From Patescibacteria group bacterium UBA6102 (GTDB lineage: Bacteria > Patescibacteriota > Minisyncoccia > Minisyncoccales > UBA5738), in the NCBI GenBank assembly GCA_002423555.1, contig DIWQ01000054.1, positions 1-10,532 on the forward strand: 10,532 bases of DNA. The letters are read 5' to 3'. The first letter of the stretch is position 1, and each line of letters begins with the position of its first letter. The position numbers and the translations under genes are program-made. The notes below the pieces were generated by a model, which was not told the DNA's origin, searched no databases, and worked only from the letters and a program-made list of their open reading frames with translations. Below, in pieces: positions 1-4,518 of the stretch.

Positions 1-195
1 ATGTTTGACAAGTACCTCATCGGAGTCCCGCCGATATCGATCGGTCTCGACGGGGACATCATTGTATTTCCCTATACAAAGCCCTGCTACGGAACATTTC
101 TCATGAGGCTCGAGGACGCAGAAGAAGCAAAGAGGATACGTTCGCTGCACGCAAGCCGTGAACTATTCCTTTGGCACCGTCACGGCGCACTTTGA
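1..195 (+). pseudogene. Unrecognised gene fragment fused to IS sequence
   Basis: An open frame starts with ATG at the first base of the window and ends with TGA at 193-195, giving 64 residues. I do not recognise the product. The first 50 or so residues look protein-like (MFDKYLIGVPPISIG, then a charged LEDAEEAKR helix). From about base 150 the same DNA is the antisense of a transposase coding region, so the last 14 residues are almost certainly an artefact of the junction and the real gene is cut there. Codon use (CTC, AGG, ATA, GAC, GAG, AAG) differs from the TTG/GAT/GAA/AAA style of the following genes, which suggests an outside origin. The true start could lie upstream of the window. It could also be a short intact gene ending by chance in IS sequence, but I think a broken gene is likelier. 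Confidence 0.4.
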
Positions 196-337
196 CTCGC
201 AATCGTCTTATATGCCTTGTGGTGCAGTTTATGAGCTTGGCGGCGTCGCCAATGCCGATCTCTTTGGCAATTAATTTTTTAATTACTTCATACTTATCCA
301 ATTCCTTTTGAGCCATTACGATTAATTCTTTTTTCAT
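150..337 (-). pseudogene. Truncated transposase, N-terminal HTH part (ISNCY-like)
   Basis: On the minus strand, from ATG at 337 (or a second ATG at 316-314, which gives an N-terminus of MAQKELDKYEV), about 60 residues form a helix-turn-helix with the pattern DKYEVIKKLI, then DAAKLINCTTRHIRRLR, then GAKGIVHGLR. From family memory this is the N-terminal DNA-binding domain of ISNCY-type transposases, which are normally several hundred residues long. Homology stops right after HGLR, near base 150-152. Beyond that the frame reads into the unrelated fragment at 1-150. The catalytic domain is therefore missing and the element cannot transpose by itself. The IS terminus at 376-416 lies just upstream of this start, as expected for the left end of an insertion sequence. 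Family assignment is moderately sure; truncation is clear. Confidence 0.75.
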
Positions 338-375
338 GTCGGCAGATGTTATTTATCTGCCAATCATACCAAGAA

Positions 376-416
376 GCGGACATTTCTACTTGTGCCATAT
401 GCGGACATTACTACTT
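376..416. repeat. IS terminus with tandem end repeats
   Basis: A 16-bp motif occurs twice in direct orientation, GCGGACATTTCTACTT at 376-391 and GCGGACATTACTACTT at 401-416, matching at 15 of 16 positions and spaced 25 bp start to start. It lies outside the start codon of the truncated transposase, where an IS end with repeated transposase binding sites would be. Repeated GGACATT-type motifs at the ends are, from memory, typical of ISNCY-like elements. The outer boundary of the element is probably just after 416. The opposite end is not in the window. Confidence 0.6.
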
Positions 417-443
417 TTAAATGACAAAAAATTGGTATTTTTG

Positions 444-472
444 TTGACTTTTAATTGAGAAGATGATAGATT
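444..472 (+). promoter_or_regulatory. Sigma70-type promoter for the zinc-ribbon gene
   Basis: TTGACT at 444-449 and TAGATT at 467-472 are separated by 17 bp. This matches the bacterial -35/-10 layout with five of six and four of six consensus bases. The predicted start of transcription is near 479, leaving a leader of about 26 nt that contains a strong Shine-Dalgarno sequence. It lies right outside the IS terminus. Confidence 0.6.
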
Positions 473-487
473 ATACATGCTTAAATT

Positions 488-494
488 AAGGAGG
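488..494 (+). promoter_or_regulatory. Strong Shine-Dalgarno site
   Basis: AAGGAGG at 488-494 is a full anti-16S match, 10 nt before the ATG at 505. It is worth marking because it fixes that start, and because no other gene in the window has a comparable site. Confidence 0.8.
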
Positions 495-504
495 CGCACA
501 TTAA

Positions 505-780
505 ATGGCAGTTTATCTATTGGCCGGGTTAGGTCTTTGCGAACATTGCGGAAATCTTATAACGCTTGAAGGTCTTCCCATTGAAGCAATTGATGCGGAG
601 TGGCGTTGCCCAAAATGCCAAGGAATTCTTGGTGGCAAGTCATTCGGTTACGAAGGCGATGGTAAAAAAGTTCAGAAGGTTTGGTGGGTTGGGCCTGATG
701 GAAAATGGGTCAAAATCAAACCAACCGAAGAATTTGATCTTGATAGTTGGCATATTATTATCCAGCCACGAATTTTATGA
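505..780 (+). CDS. Small zinc-ribbon protein, function unknown
   Basis: A 91-residue protein; the start is set by AAGGAGG ten bases upstream and a good promoter before that. Two CxxC knuckles (C12/C15 in CEHC and C35/C38 in CPKC) sit about 20 residues apart and form a single zinc ribbon, preceded by a short hydrophobic N-terminus (VYLLAGLGL). The C-terminal half is basic and Trp-rich (KVWWVGPDGKWVKIK), like a small beta sheet that could bind nucleic acid. I do not recognise the family by name. It is the first gene after the IS remnant and is followed 45 bp later by the first intergenic repeat, so it looks like the first unit of the accessory array. A metal-binding protein is nearly certain; a DNA, RNA or protein-adaptor role is a guess. 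Confidence 0.75.
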   Translation: MAVYLLAGLGLCEHCGNLITLEGLPIEAIDAEWRCPKCQGILGGKSFGYEGDGKKVQKVWWVGPDGKWVKIKPTEEFDLDSWHIIIQPRIL

Positions 781-825
781 AAGCTGGATTAAAATAATGC
801 CTTTTTATTTTATAAACTCACTAAA

Positions 826-906
826 CAGGTTCGAACATCGTTTGCCAGACGACCCTGTCGAAGTTTGAAGCTAAATTTAGTTACCCTCTACGGTAAATCC
901 GAACCG
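826..906 (+). repeat. Intergenic repeat, long form, copy 1
   Basis: This 81-bp element starts with CAGGTTCG and ends with CCGAACCG, so its outer ends are inverted (GGTTCG against CGAACC). It carries the core TTGCCAGACGACCC shared by all four copies. A second pair of arms (TTTGCC near 840 and GGTAAA near 892-897) lets it fold as an imperfect stem with unpaired bases, capped by a palindrome CTAAATTTAG at 871-880. By hand alignment it matches the copy at 1899-1980 at roughly four positions in five. It lies between the zinc-ribbon gene and the APH gene. Confidence 0.85.
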
Positions 907-962
907 CTATATCGCTTGACGGGAATTTTTGGGTTAGAATGAGCCAATAGCCCAATAATCTT

Positions 963-1865
963 ATGGATATATCTAAAGAAATATCAATTGATGTTAATCT
1001 TGTGAGGCGGCTGATTGCCGAGCAGTTTCCCGAATGGGTGGGGTTTTCGGTGAGGCCGGTTAAATTTAGTGGCTGGGATAACAGGACTTTTCATCTTGGA
1101 GATGATATGACAGTGCGATTGCCCAGCGCGGCAAGGTATTCCCAGCAGGCAGAGAGCGAATATCTATGGTTGCCGAAACTTGCTCCTCTTTTACCTTTGC
1201 CGATTTCCACACCTTTGGCGTTGAGTGTTCCGAGTGAAACTTTTCCTTGGCATTGGTCGGTTTGTAAATGGATCGAAGGCGAAAGTGCGACAGTTGAGAA
1301 CATCGCTGATTTGCGGCAGTTTGCAACAGCATTGGCTCAATTCCTTGTTGCCTTTCAAAAAATTGACACTACTGGCGGTCCGGTTGCCGGTCCGCGCAAC
1401 TTATACAGGGGCGGATCATTAACTGTTTATGATGGAGAGGTTCGGAAGGCGGTTGCGGTTCTTGGCAGCGAGATTGATGTTGAGGCGGTGATCGCGGTAT
1501 GGGAAGTGGCATTGGCGGCGAAGTGGCGTAATCCGCCGGTTTGGTTTCATGGCGATGTGAGTGCGGGGAATTTGCTGGTAAAGGATGGCCGGTTGAGCGC
1601 GGTTATTGATTTTGGTTGTTTTGGAGTGGGTGATCCCGCTTGCGATCTCTCGATTGCGTGGACGCTTTTTGAAGGCGAAAGCCGGGAAGCGTTTCGCATT
1701 GCTCTTTGCGCCGATGAAGCGACTTGGGCGCGAGGCCGAGGTTGGACGCTATGGAAAGCGCTTATTAAGCTTGCCAAACATTCACCGGTTAATCTTTTTG
1801 AAGAGGCGCGGAGTCTAAAACAAATAATCGATGATATATTAGCCGACCATAAACTTCGGGGATGA
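963..1865 (+). CDS. Aminoglycoside phosphotransferase (APH) family kinase
   Basis: A 300-residue kinase-fold phosphotransferase of the APH/choline-kinase superfamily, close to the usual length. The N-lobe shows the pattern GWDNRTFHLGDDMTVRLP (residues 38-55), where Arg stands in the beta-strand position in place of the usual Lys, as is common in this subfamily. The hinge has WIEGE. The catalytic loop is H196-G-D198-VSAG-N203, the metal-binding motif IDFG has D216, and DPACDL (224-229) follows. All catalytic residues are present, so it should be active with ATP or GTP and a hydroxylated small molecule. The substrate cannot be told: many members with this signature do not confer resistance to aminoglycosides. 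The start ATG at 963 has no clear Shine-Dalgarno sequence. It ends with TGA, and an intergenic repeat lies on each side. Confidence 0.88.
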   Translation: MDISKEISIDVNLVRRLIAEQFPEWVGFSVRPVKFSGWDNRTFHLGDDMTVRLPSAARYSQQAESEYLWLPKLAPLLPLPISTPLALSVPSETFPWHWSVCKWIEGESATVENIADLRQFATALAQFLVAFQKIDTTGGPVAGPRNLYRGGSLTVYDGEVRKAVAVLGSEIDVEAVIAVWEVALAAKWRNPPVWFHGDVSAGNLLVKDGRLSAVIDFGCFGVGDPACDLSIAWTLFEGESREAFRIALCADEATWARGRGWTLWKALIKLAKHSPVNLFEEARSLKQIIDDILADHKLRG

Positions 1866-1898
1866 TATTGTTATTTTGACTCCTAATTTTGCAGCAGG

Positions 1899-1980
1899 CA
1901 GGTGCGAAGATTGGTTGCCAGACGACCCTGCTGAAGTTTGAAGTTAAATTTTCGACACCCTCTGTGGAAAATCCGAACCG
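1899..1980 (+). repeat. Intergenic repeat, long form, copy 2
   Basis: This 82-bp copy of the element begins 33 bp after the APH stop codon. The core TTGCCAGACGACCC, the segment GAAGTTTGAAG, ACCCTCT and the end AATCCGAACCG are identical to copy 1. Differences concentrate in the loop around 1950-1956. The outer ends can still pair (GGTGCG against CGAACC, with one mismatch), and part of the stem is preserved by different bases. That pattern suggests selection on structure. Confidence 0.85.
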
Positions 1981-2011
1981 ATAGTTTGCGGTGTTTTTCG
2001 AGTTTCTTGAT

Positions 2012-2063
2012 AATGGCAACAATAATTATATATTTGTTGCCATTTACTAACGAATGGCAACAA
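2012..2063. repeat. Triple AATGGCAACAA hairpin repeat
   Basis: AATGGCAACAA at 2012-2022 is followed by its exact inverse TTGTTGCCATT at 2034-2044 (11-nt loop) and then by a second direct copy at 2053-2063. The middle arm can pair with either neighbour, giving two alternative 11-bp hairpins. The segment between repeat copies 2 and 3 (1981-2087) has no convincing gene. This structure is its only content, and may be an operator, a small RNA or the end of a small mobile element. Confidence 0.7.
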
Positions 2064-2087
2064 TATGTTAATCGGGCAGATGTTAAG

Positions 2088-2129
2088 CAGGTTCAAACAT
2101 CGTTTGCCAGACGACCCAGTTTCAAAAAA
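2088..2129 (+). repeat. Intergenic repeat, short form, copy 3
   Basis: The conserved 30-bp core (CAGGTTCAAACATCG followed by TTTGCCAGACGACCC) at 2088-2117 is followed by A-G-TTTCAAAAAA rather than by the long right arm. This tail is shared with copy 4. AGTTT and AAACT at 2118-2131 form a small hairpin. The -35 box of the toxin-antitoxin promoter begins 3 bp beyond the tail. Confidence 0.8.
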
Positions 2130-2132
2130 CTC

Positions 2133-2178
2133 TTGACAAGATTCGCCGAATTGATATGATTGTGTCATATTATAATAT
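2133..2178 (+). promoter_or_regulatory. Toxin-antitoxin promoter with dyad operator
   Basis: TTGACA at 2133-2138 is a perfect -35 box. With a 16-bp spacer it is followed by the -10 box TATGAT at 2155-2160, placing the transcript start near 2167. Two dyads overlap it: ATATGA-TTGTG-TCATAT (2154-2170) and the palindrome ATATTATAATAT (2167-2178). RHH antitoxins commonly repress their own operon at such sites, so these are the likely antitoxin operators. This is inference from position; the promoter match is seen directly. Confidence 0.7.
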
Positions 2179-2197
2179 CATATTAAATCAAAAATCT

Positions 2198-2407
2198 ATG
2201 GCAACTTTATCCGTTCCCCTACCTAAAGATTTGGAAGAATTTATCGAATCCCAGGTTCGGCTTGGGAAATTGGAAAATAAAGCCGCGGTGGTGCGCCGGG
2301 CGTTGCGTTTGCTTGCCGAACAAGAAGCTATCGCGGCCGTATTGAAGGCCGACCAAGAGCCGTCTGTTCGCGGCGATTTGGACAAATTGGCAAAAAAACT
2401 TGGATAA
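2198..2407 (+). CDS. RHH-type antitoxin (ParD/CopG-like)
   Basis: A 69-residue protein beginning MATLSVPLPKDLEEFIESQV. The N-terminal beta strand, the two helices and the pattern KAAVVRRALRLLAEQE form a ribbon-helix-helix fold of the ParD/CopG type, which dimerises and binds DNA through the strand. The C-terminal 25 residues (PSVRGDLDKLAKKLG) are the probable toxin-binding tail. I chose ATG 2198 over an in-frame ATG at 2156, because 2156 lies inside the -10 box and the extra residues look unlike any RHH N-terminus. There is no Shine-Dalgarno sequence. The toxin gene starts 5 bp after the stop. It should neutralise the toxin and repress the operon through the dyads at 2154-2178. Confidence 0.85.
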   Translation: MATLSVPLPKDLEEFIESQVRLGKLENKAAVVRRALRLLAEQEAIAAVLKADQEPSVRGDLDKLAKKLG

Positions 2408-2412
2408 AATCC

Positions 2413-2670
2413 ATGGAAATCGAATATAAACCGACTTTTATAAAACAATATGCTTGTTTTGAAAGTCCATTGAAAGAGGAAATAAAAGAAAAGATAGAGT
2501 TGTTTAGAGATGAAAAAAACCACAAGCAATCGAAAGTCCATAAATTGAAAGACAAATTATCAAAATATTACAGTTTTTCGGTGAATTACAAATACCGGAT
2601 TGTTTTTATCTGTCAATCAAAATCGCGCGCGGCGCTTCTTGCGATTGGCGATCACGCTGTATACAAATAA
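2413..2670 (+). CDS. RelE/ParE-superfamily toxin
   Basis: An 85-residue basic protein, the usual size for the RelE/ParE fold. The recognisable parts are KVHKLKDKLSKYYSFSVNYKYRIVF, in which the beta strands carry the basic and aromatic surface, and the C-terminal IGDHAVYK. That GDHxxY ending is typical of RelE/YafQ-type ribosome-dependent mRNA endonucleases, and its His and Tyr are candidates for catalysis. ParE-type gyrase poisons share the fold but rarely this ending, so I favour mRNA cleavage. The gene follows the antitoxin by 5 bp, in the order antitoxin-toxin, and is surely cotranscribed. A GGAT eight to eleven bases before the ATG, inside the end of the antitoxin gene, may help translation. 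Confidence 0.85.
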   Translation: MEIEYKPTFIKQYACFESPLKEEIKEKIELFRDEKNHKQSKVHKLKDKLSKYYSFSVNYKYRIVFICQSKSRAALLAIGDHAVYK

Positions 2671-2693
2671 GAAAAAACCAAACATAAAAACGG

Positions 2694-2717
2694 GCAACTA
2701 GCGTAATCGCGCAACTA
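2694..2717. repeat. Short direct repeat flanking a small dyad
   Basis: GCAACTA occurs at 2694-2700 and 2711-2717 and encloses GCG-TAAT-CGC. It lies in the 72-bp gap between the toxin stop and repeat copy 4. It is too weak for a terminator (3-bp stem, no T-tract beside it). I give it no function. Confidence 0.3.
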
Positions 2718-2742
2718 TCTTTATTTTTATTTATTGGCCAAA

Positions 2743-2785
2743 CAGGTGCGAACATCGGTTGCCAGACGACCCACGCTTCAAAAAA
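2743..2785 (+). repeat. Intergenic repeat, short form, copy 4
   Basis: The 30-bp core at 2743-2772 differs from copy 1 at only two positions. It is followed by the tail A-CG-CTTCAAAAAA, as in copy 3. The stretch CAAAAAAG at 2779-2786 can pair with CTTTTTG at 2792-2798. The right arm of the long form is absent. The downstream edge merges into the promoter of the NUDIX gene. Confidence 0.8.
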
Positions 2786-2805
2786 GTAGGGCTTTTTGGT
2801 AAGAT
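2777..2805 (+). promoter_or_regulatory. NUDIX gene promoter inside the repeat tail
   Basis: TTCAAA (2777-2782) and an extended -10 box TGGTAAGAT (2797-2805) are 17 bp apart. The expected transcript start is near 2812, the A of the NUDIX start codon, so the message would be leaderless or nearly so. The -35 half comes from the repeat tail. The -35 match is only moderate; the extended -10 is the stronger evidence. Confidence 0.5.
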
Positions 2806-2811
2806 AAAATT

Positions 2812-3210
2812 ATGGAGAAAATTGGGGTTTCACAAAAAGCGATTATTTTTAATGGAGAGGGCAAATTTTTAACCATACGAAGAACAGAAACCGCGCCATC
2901 CAATCCGGGCAAATGGGATTTTCCGGGCGGGGATTTGGATTTTGGGGAAGACGCGATGGAGGGAATTATCAGGGAAATTAAAGAGGAAACCGGGCTTGAT
3001 GTTGAAGATTTAAGACCTTTCGATGTTGAGTCGCATATAAATAAAGAAGGCGATTTTTGGGTAACGATTGCTTATATTGCCAAAGCAATTTCCGATAAAG
3101 TAATTCTTAGTTGCGAACACGATGAATTCAGATGGCTTACCGCCACAGATTTCTTAAAACTGGGATCTTCCGATAAATTAAGGCGTTTTGTTGGTTGTTT
3201 TGTTGCGTAA
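2812..3210 (+). CDS. NUDIX hydrolase
   Basis: A 132-residue NUDIX-fold pyrophosphohydrolase. The whole Nudix box is present (residues 40-62): G at the start, DLDFG, E, seven residues, then REIKEETGL, matching GX5EX7REUXEEXGU, so the metal-binding and catalytic glutamates are intact. Before it, KWDFPGG is the usual entry strand. The protein should cleave a nucleoside diphosphate linked to a moiety X, such as an oxidised or modified NTP, but the substrate cannot be read from the motif. The start at 2812 has no Shine-Dalgarno sequence and fits a leaderless transcript. It lies 39 bp after repeat copy 4. The coding end is 5 bp before the operator of the next gene, so it may be partly read through into the Fic gene. 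Confidence 0.92.
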   Translation: MEKIGVSQKAIIFNGEGKFLTIRRTETAPSNPGKWDFPGGDLDFGEDAMEGIIREIKEETGLDVEDLRPFDVESHINKEGDFWVTIAYIAKAISDKVILSCEHDEFRWLTATDFLKLGSSDKLRRFVGCFVA

Positions 3211-3215
3211 ATGTT

Positions 3216-3266
3216 GCTCTAATCGTATCAAAATGATACGATTAGAGCATATAAATGATACGATTA
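3216..3266 (+). promoter_or_regulatory. Triple half-site operator and promoter of the Fic gene
   Basis: GCTCTAATCGTATCA at 3216-3230 and its exact inverse at 3234-3248 form a 15-bp perfect dyad with a 3-bp centre. A third half-site, TGATACGATTA at 3256-3266, repeats the right arm and ends on the A of the Fic start codon. TATAAA at 3250-3255 is a plausible -10 box lying between the dyad and the third half-site. A protein bound here would block both the promoter and the start. The wHTH protein encoded next is the natural candidate, which makes it autoregulatory. Confidence 0.75.
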
Positions 3267-4324
3267 TGCAACAATTGTCTCAAAAAAAACAAAAAATCCT
3301 TTCAATTCTGGCAAAAAATGGCAAGATGCAGTCTTCGGCTATCCGAGATGCATTATCCAAGGAGAAAGAAAGCGTTGCGCTGGTTACGGTTAAAAGGGCG
3401 TTATCAGAAATGGTTGGGGCAGGGGTTATAATTGAGGCCGGCGGCGGGAGATCAACTATTTATGAAATCGGGGTTTCCGGCAGATTATTTACCGAGATCA
3501 ACGCCAAAGATTATTGCACGGTTGAACCGGACAAGCGTTATGGATTGAGCCGTTATAATTTTGATTTATTTTCAAAAATTCCGGCGGACATTTTTTACGA
3601 TGAAGATCAAGAAAGGTTTGAAGCGGCGACAAAAACCTACAAACAGAGGTCGCAAAATGTTACGCCGGTAACGCAAAAAAAAGAATTGGAGCGGCTGATA
3701 ATTGAATTGTCTTGGAAATCTTCAAAAATCGAAGGCAATACCTATTCTTTACTGGAGACCGAAAAACTGATTTTGGAAAATAAAAAAGCGGAAGGCCGCA
3801 GTGAGAATGAAACCCAAATGATCTTGAATCATAAAGATGCTTTTGATTTTATCCGTCAAAACCCGCAAGAATTCAGTACGTTAAATCGCGCCAATATTGA
3901 AAGACTTCACTCAATTTTAGTAAAGGATATGGGGGTTGGCCTTGGTTTGCGCAAGGCGCCCGTGGGAATCACCGGTACTAAATACCAGCCGTTGGATAAT
4001 ATCTACCAGATTGAAGAAGCGATTGTCGCGCTTTCCGGGGCAATCAATAGGATGGAAAATATTTACGCAAAGGCCTTGCTGGCGGTTTTGGGGATAAGTT
4101 ATGTTCAGCCGTTTGAAGATGGGAATAAAAGAACAAGCCGCTTGATGGCCAATGCCTTACTGTTGGCAAACGGCCTGGCGCCGCTTTCATATCGCAGTGT
4201 TGATGAAACCGATTACCGCCAAGCGATGATCGTTTTTTATGAACTGAATTCAATCGTGCCTTTTAAGGAGATATTCCTTGGACAATATGAATTTTCCGCC
4301 AATAATTACGCGCTGGGGATATAA
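3266..4324 (+). CDS. wHTH-Fic protein with Gln in place of catalytic His
   Basis: A 352-residue protein. Residues 1-75 form a winged helix (KKQKILSILAKNGKM, then VTVKRALSEMVGAGVIIEAG, then STIYEIG), so the DNA-binding domain is N-terminal, whereas many Fic proteins carry it at the C-terminus. Residues 130-340 are the Fic domain. The autoinhibitory helix has S152-SKI-E156-GN, matching [ST]xxxE[GN]. The active-site loop reads Q281-PFEDGNKRTSR. The consensus begins with His, the base needed for AMP transfer, and here the codon is CAG. The remaining loop (D, G, N, K, R) that binds nucleotide phosphate is kept. Transfer activity is therefore doubtful, while nucleotide sensing and gene control are plausible. 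I chose ATG 3266 because upstream ATGs lie in the operator. No Shine-Dalgarno sequence is present. Confidence 0.88.
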   Translation: MQQLSQKKQKILSILAKNGKMQSSAIRDALSKEKESVALVTVKRALSEMVGAGVIIEAGGGRSTIYEIGVSGRLFTEINAKDYCTVEPDKRYGLSRYNFDLFSKIPADIFYDEDQERFEAATKTYKQRSQNVTPVTQKKELERLIIELSWKSSKIEGNTYSLLETEKLILENKKAEGRSENETQMILNHKDAFDFIRQNPQEFSTLNRANIERLHSILVKDMGVGLGLRKAPVGITGTKYQPLDNIYQIEEAIVALSGAINRMENIYAKALLAVLGISYVQPFEDGNKRTSRLMANALLLANGLAPLSYRSVDETDYRQAMIVFYELNSIVPFKEIFLGQYEFSANNYALGI

Positions 4325-4378
4325 CAGGTGCCGCCGGACGGCCATAAAATAGTTGATGAGCAGAGAAAAGATCGGGTC

Positions 4379-4407
4379 TTGATAATATTTCCGCCGGCGT
4401 TTAAAAT
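4379..4407 (+). promoter_or_regulatory. Promoter of the envelope operon
   Basis: TTGATA at 4379-4384 and TAAAAT at 4402-4407 are separated by 17 bp, each five of six to consensus. The start of transcription should be near 4414, leaving a leader of about 105 nt before the ATG at 4519. It lies 55 bp after the Fic stop and marks the change from AT-rich to GC-richer coding sequence. Confidence 0.65.
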
Positions 4408-4518
4408 AAATTAAAAGGCAAATAAAACGCTGGTGTTCCGTAACTGCGTCGGGGTAAAATGGCGGGGGCAAAATCAAGGCCGCGCTTTGTCCGATAATTG
4501 CAGACTGCCGGCAAAAAA

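Noticed and set aside
566..868. 100-aa + frame overlapping the zinc-ribbon gene and ending in repeat copy 1
   Set aside because: It is out of frame with the gene that has promoter, SD and CxxC motifs, and its C-terminus (FEHRLPDDPVEV) is just the translated repeat core.
826..1980. Classical integron attC sites
   Set aside because: I cannot find the paired RYYYAAC/GTTRRRY cores at the ends, and no integron integrase is in the window. The resemblance is in layout and folding only.
1938..2159. Open frame across repeat copies 2 and 3
   Set aside because: It has no SD and no family resemblance, it translates the repeats and hairpin, and it ends in the TA promoter.
826..2785. CRISPR array
   Set aside because: There are only four repeats, at irregular distances of about 190 to 1070 bp with genes between them, and no cas genes.
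3216..3248. Perfect dyad as a terminator of the NUDIX gene
   Set aside because: The stem is strong enough, but there is no T-tract, the half-site recurs as a third copy, and it overlaps the next promoter and start. An operator explains it better.
4321..4350. Rho-independent terminator after the Fic gene (GCCG-CCGGA-CGGC)
   Set aside because: The stem is only four base pairs and is followed by CATAAAATAG rather than a T-tract.
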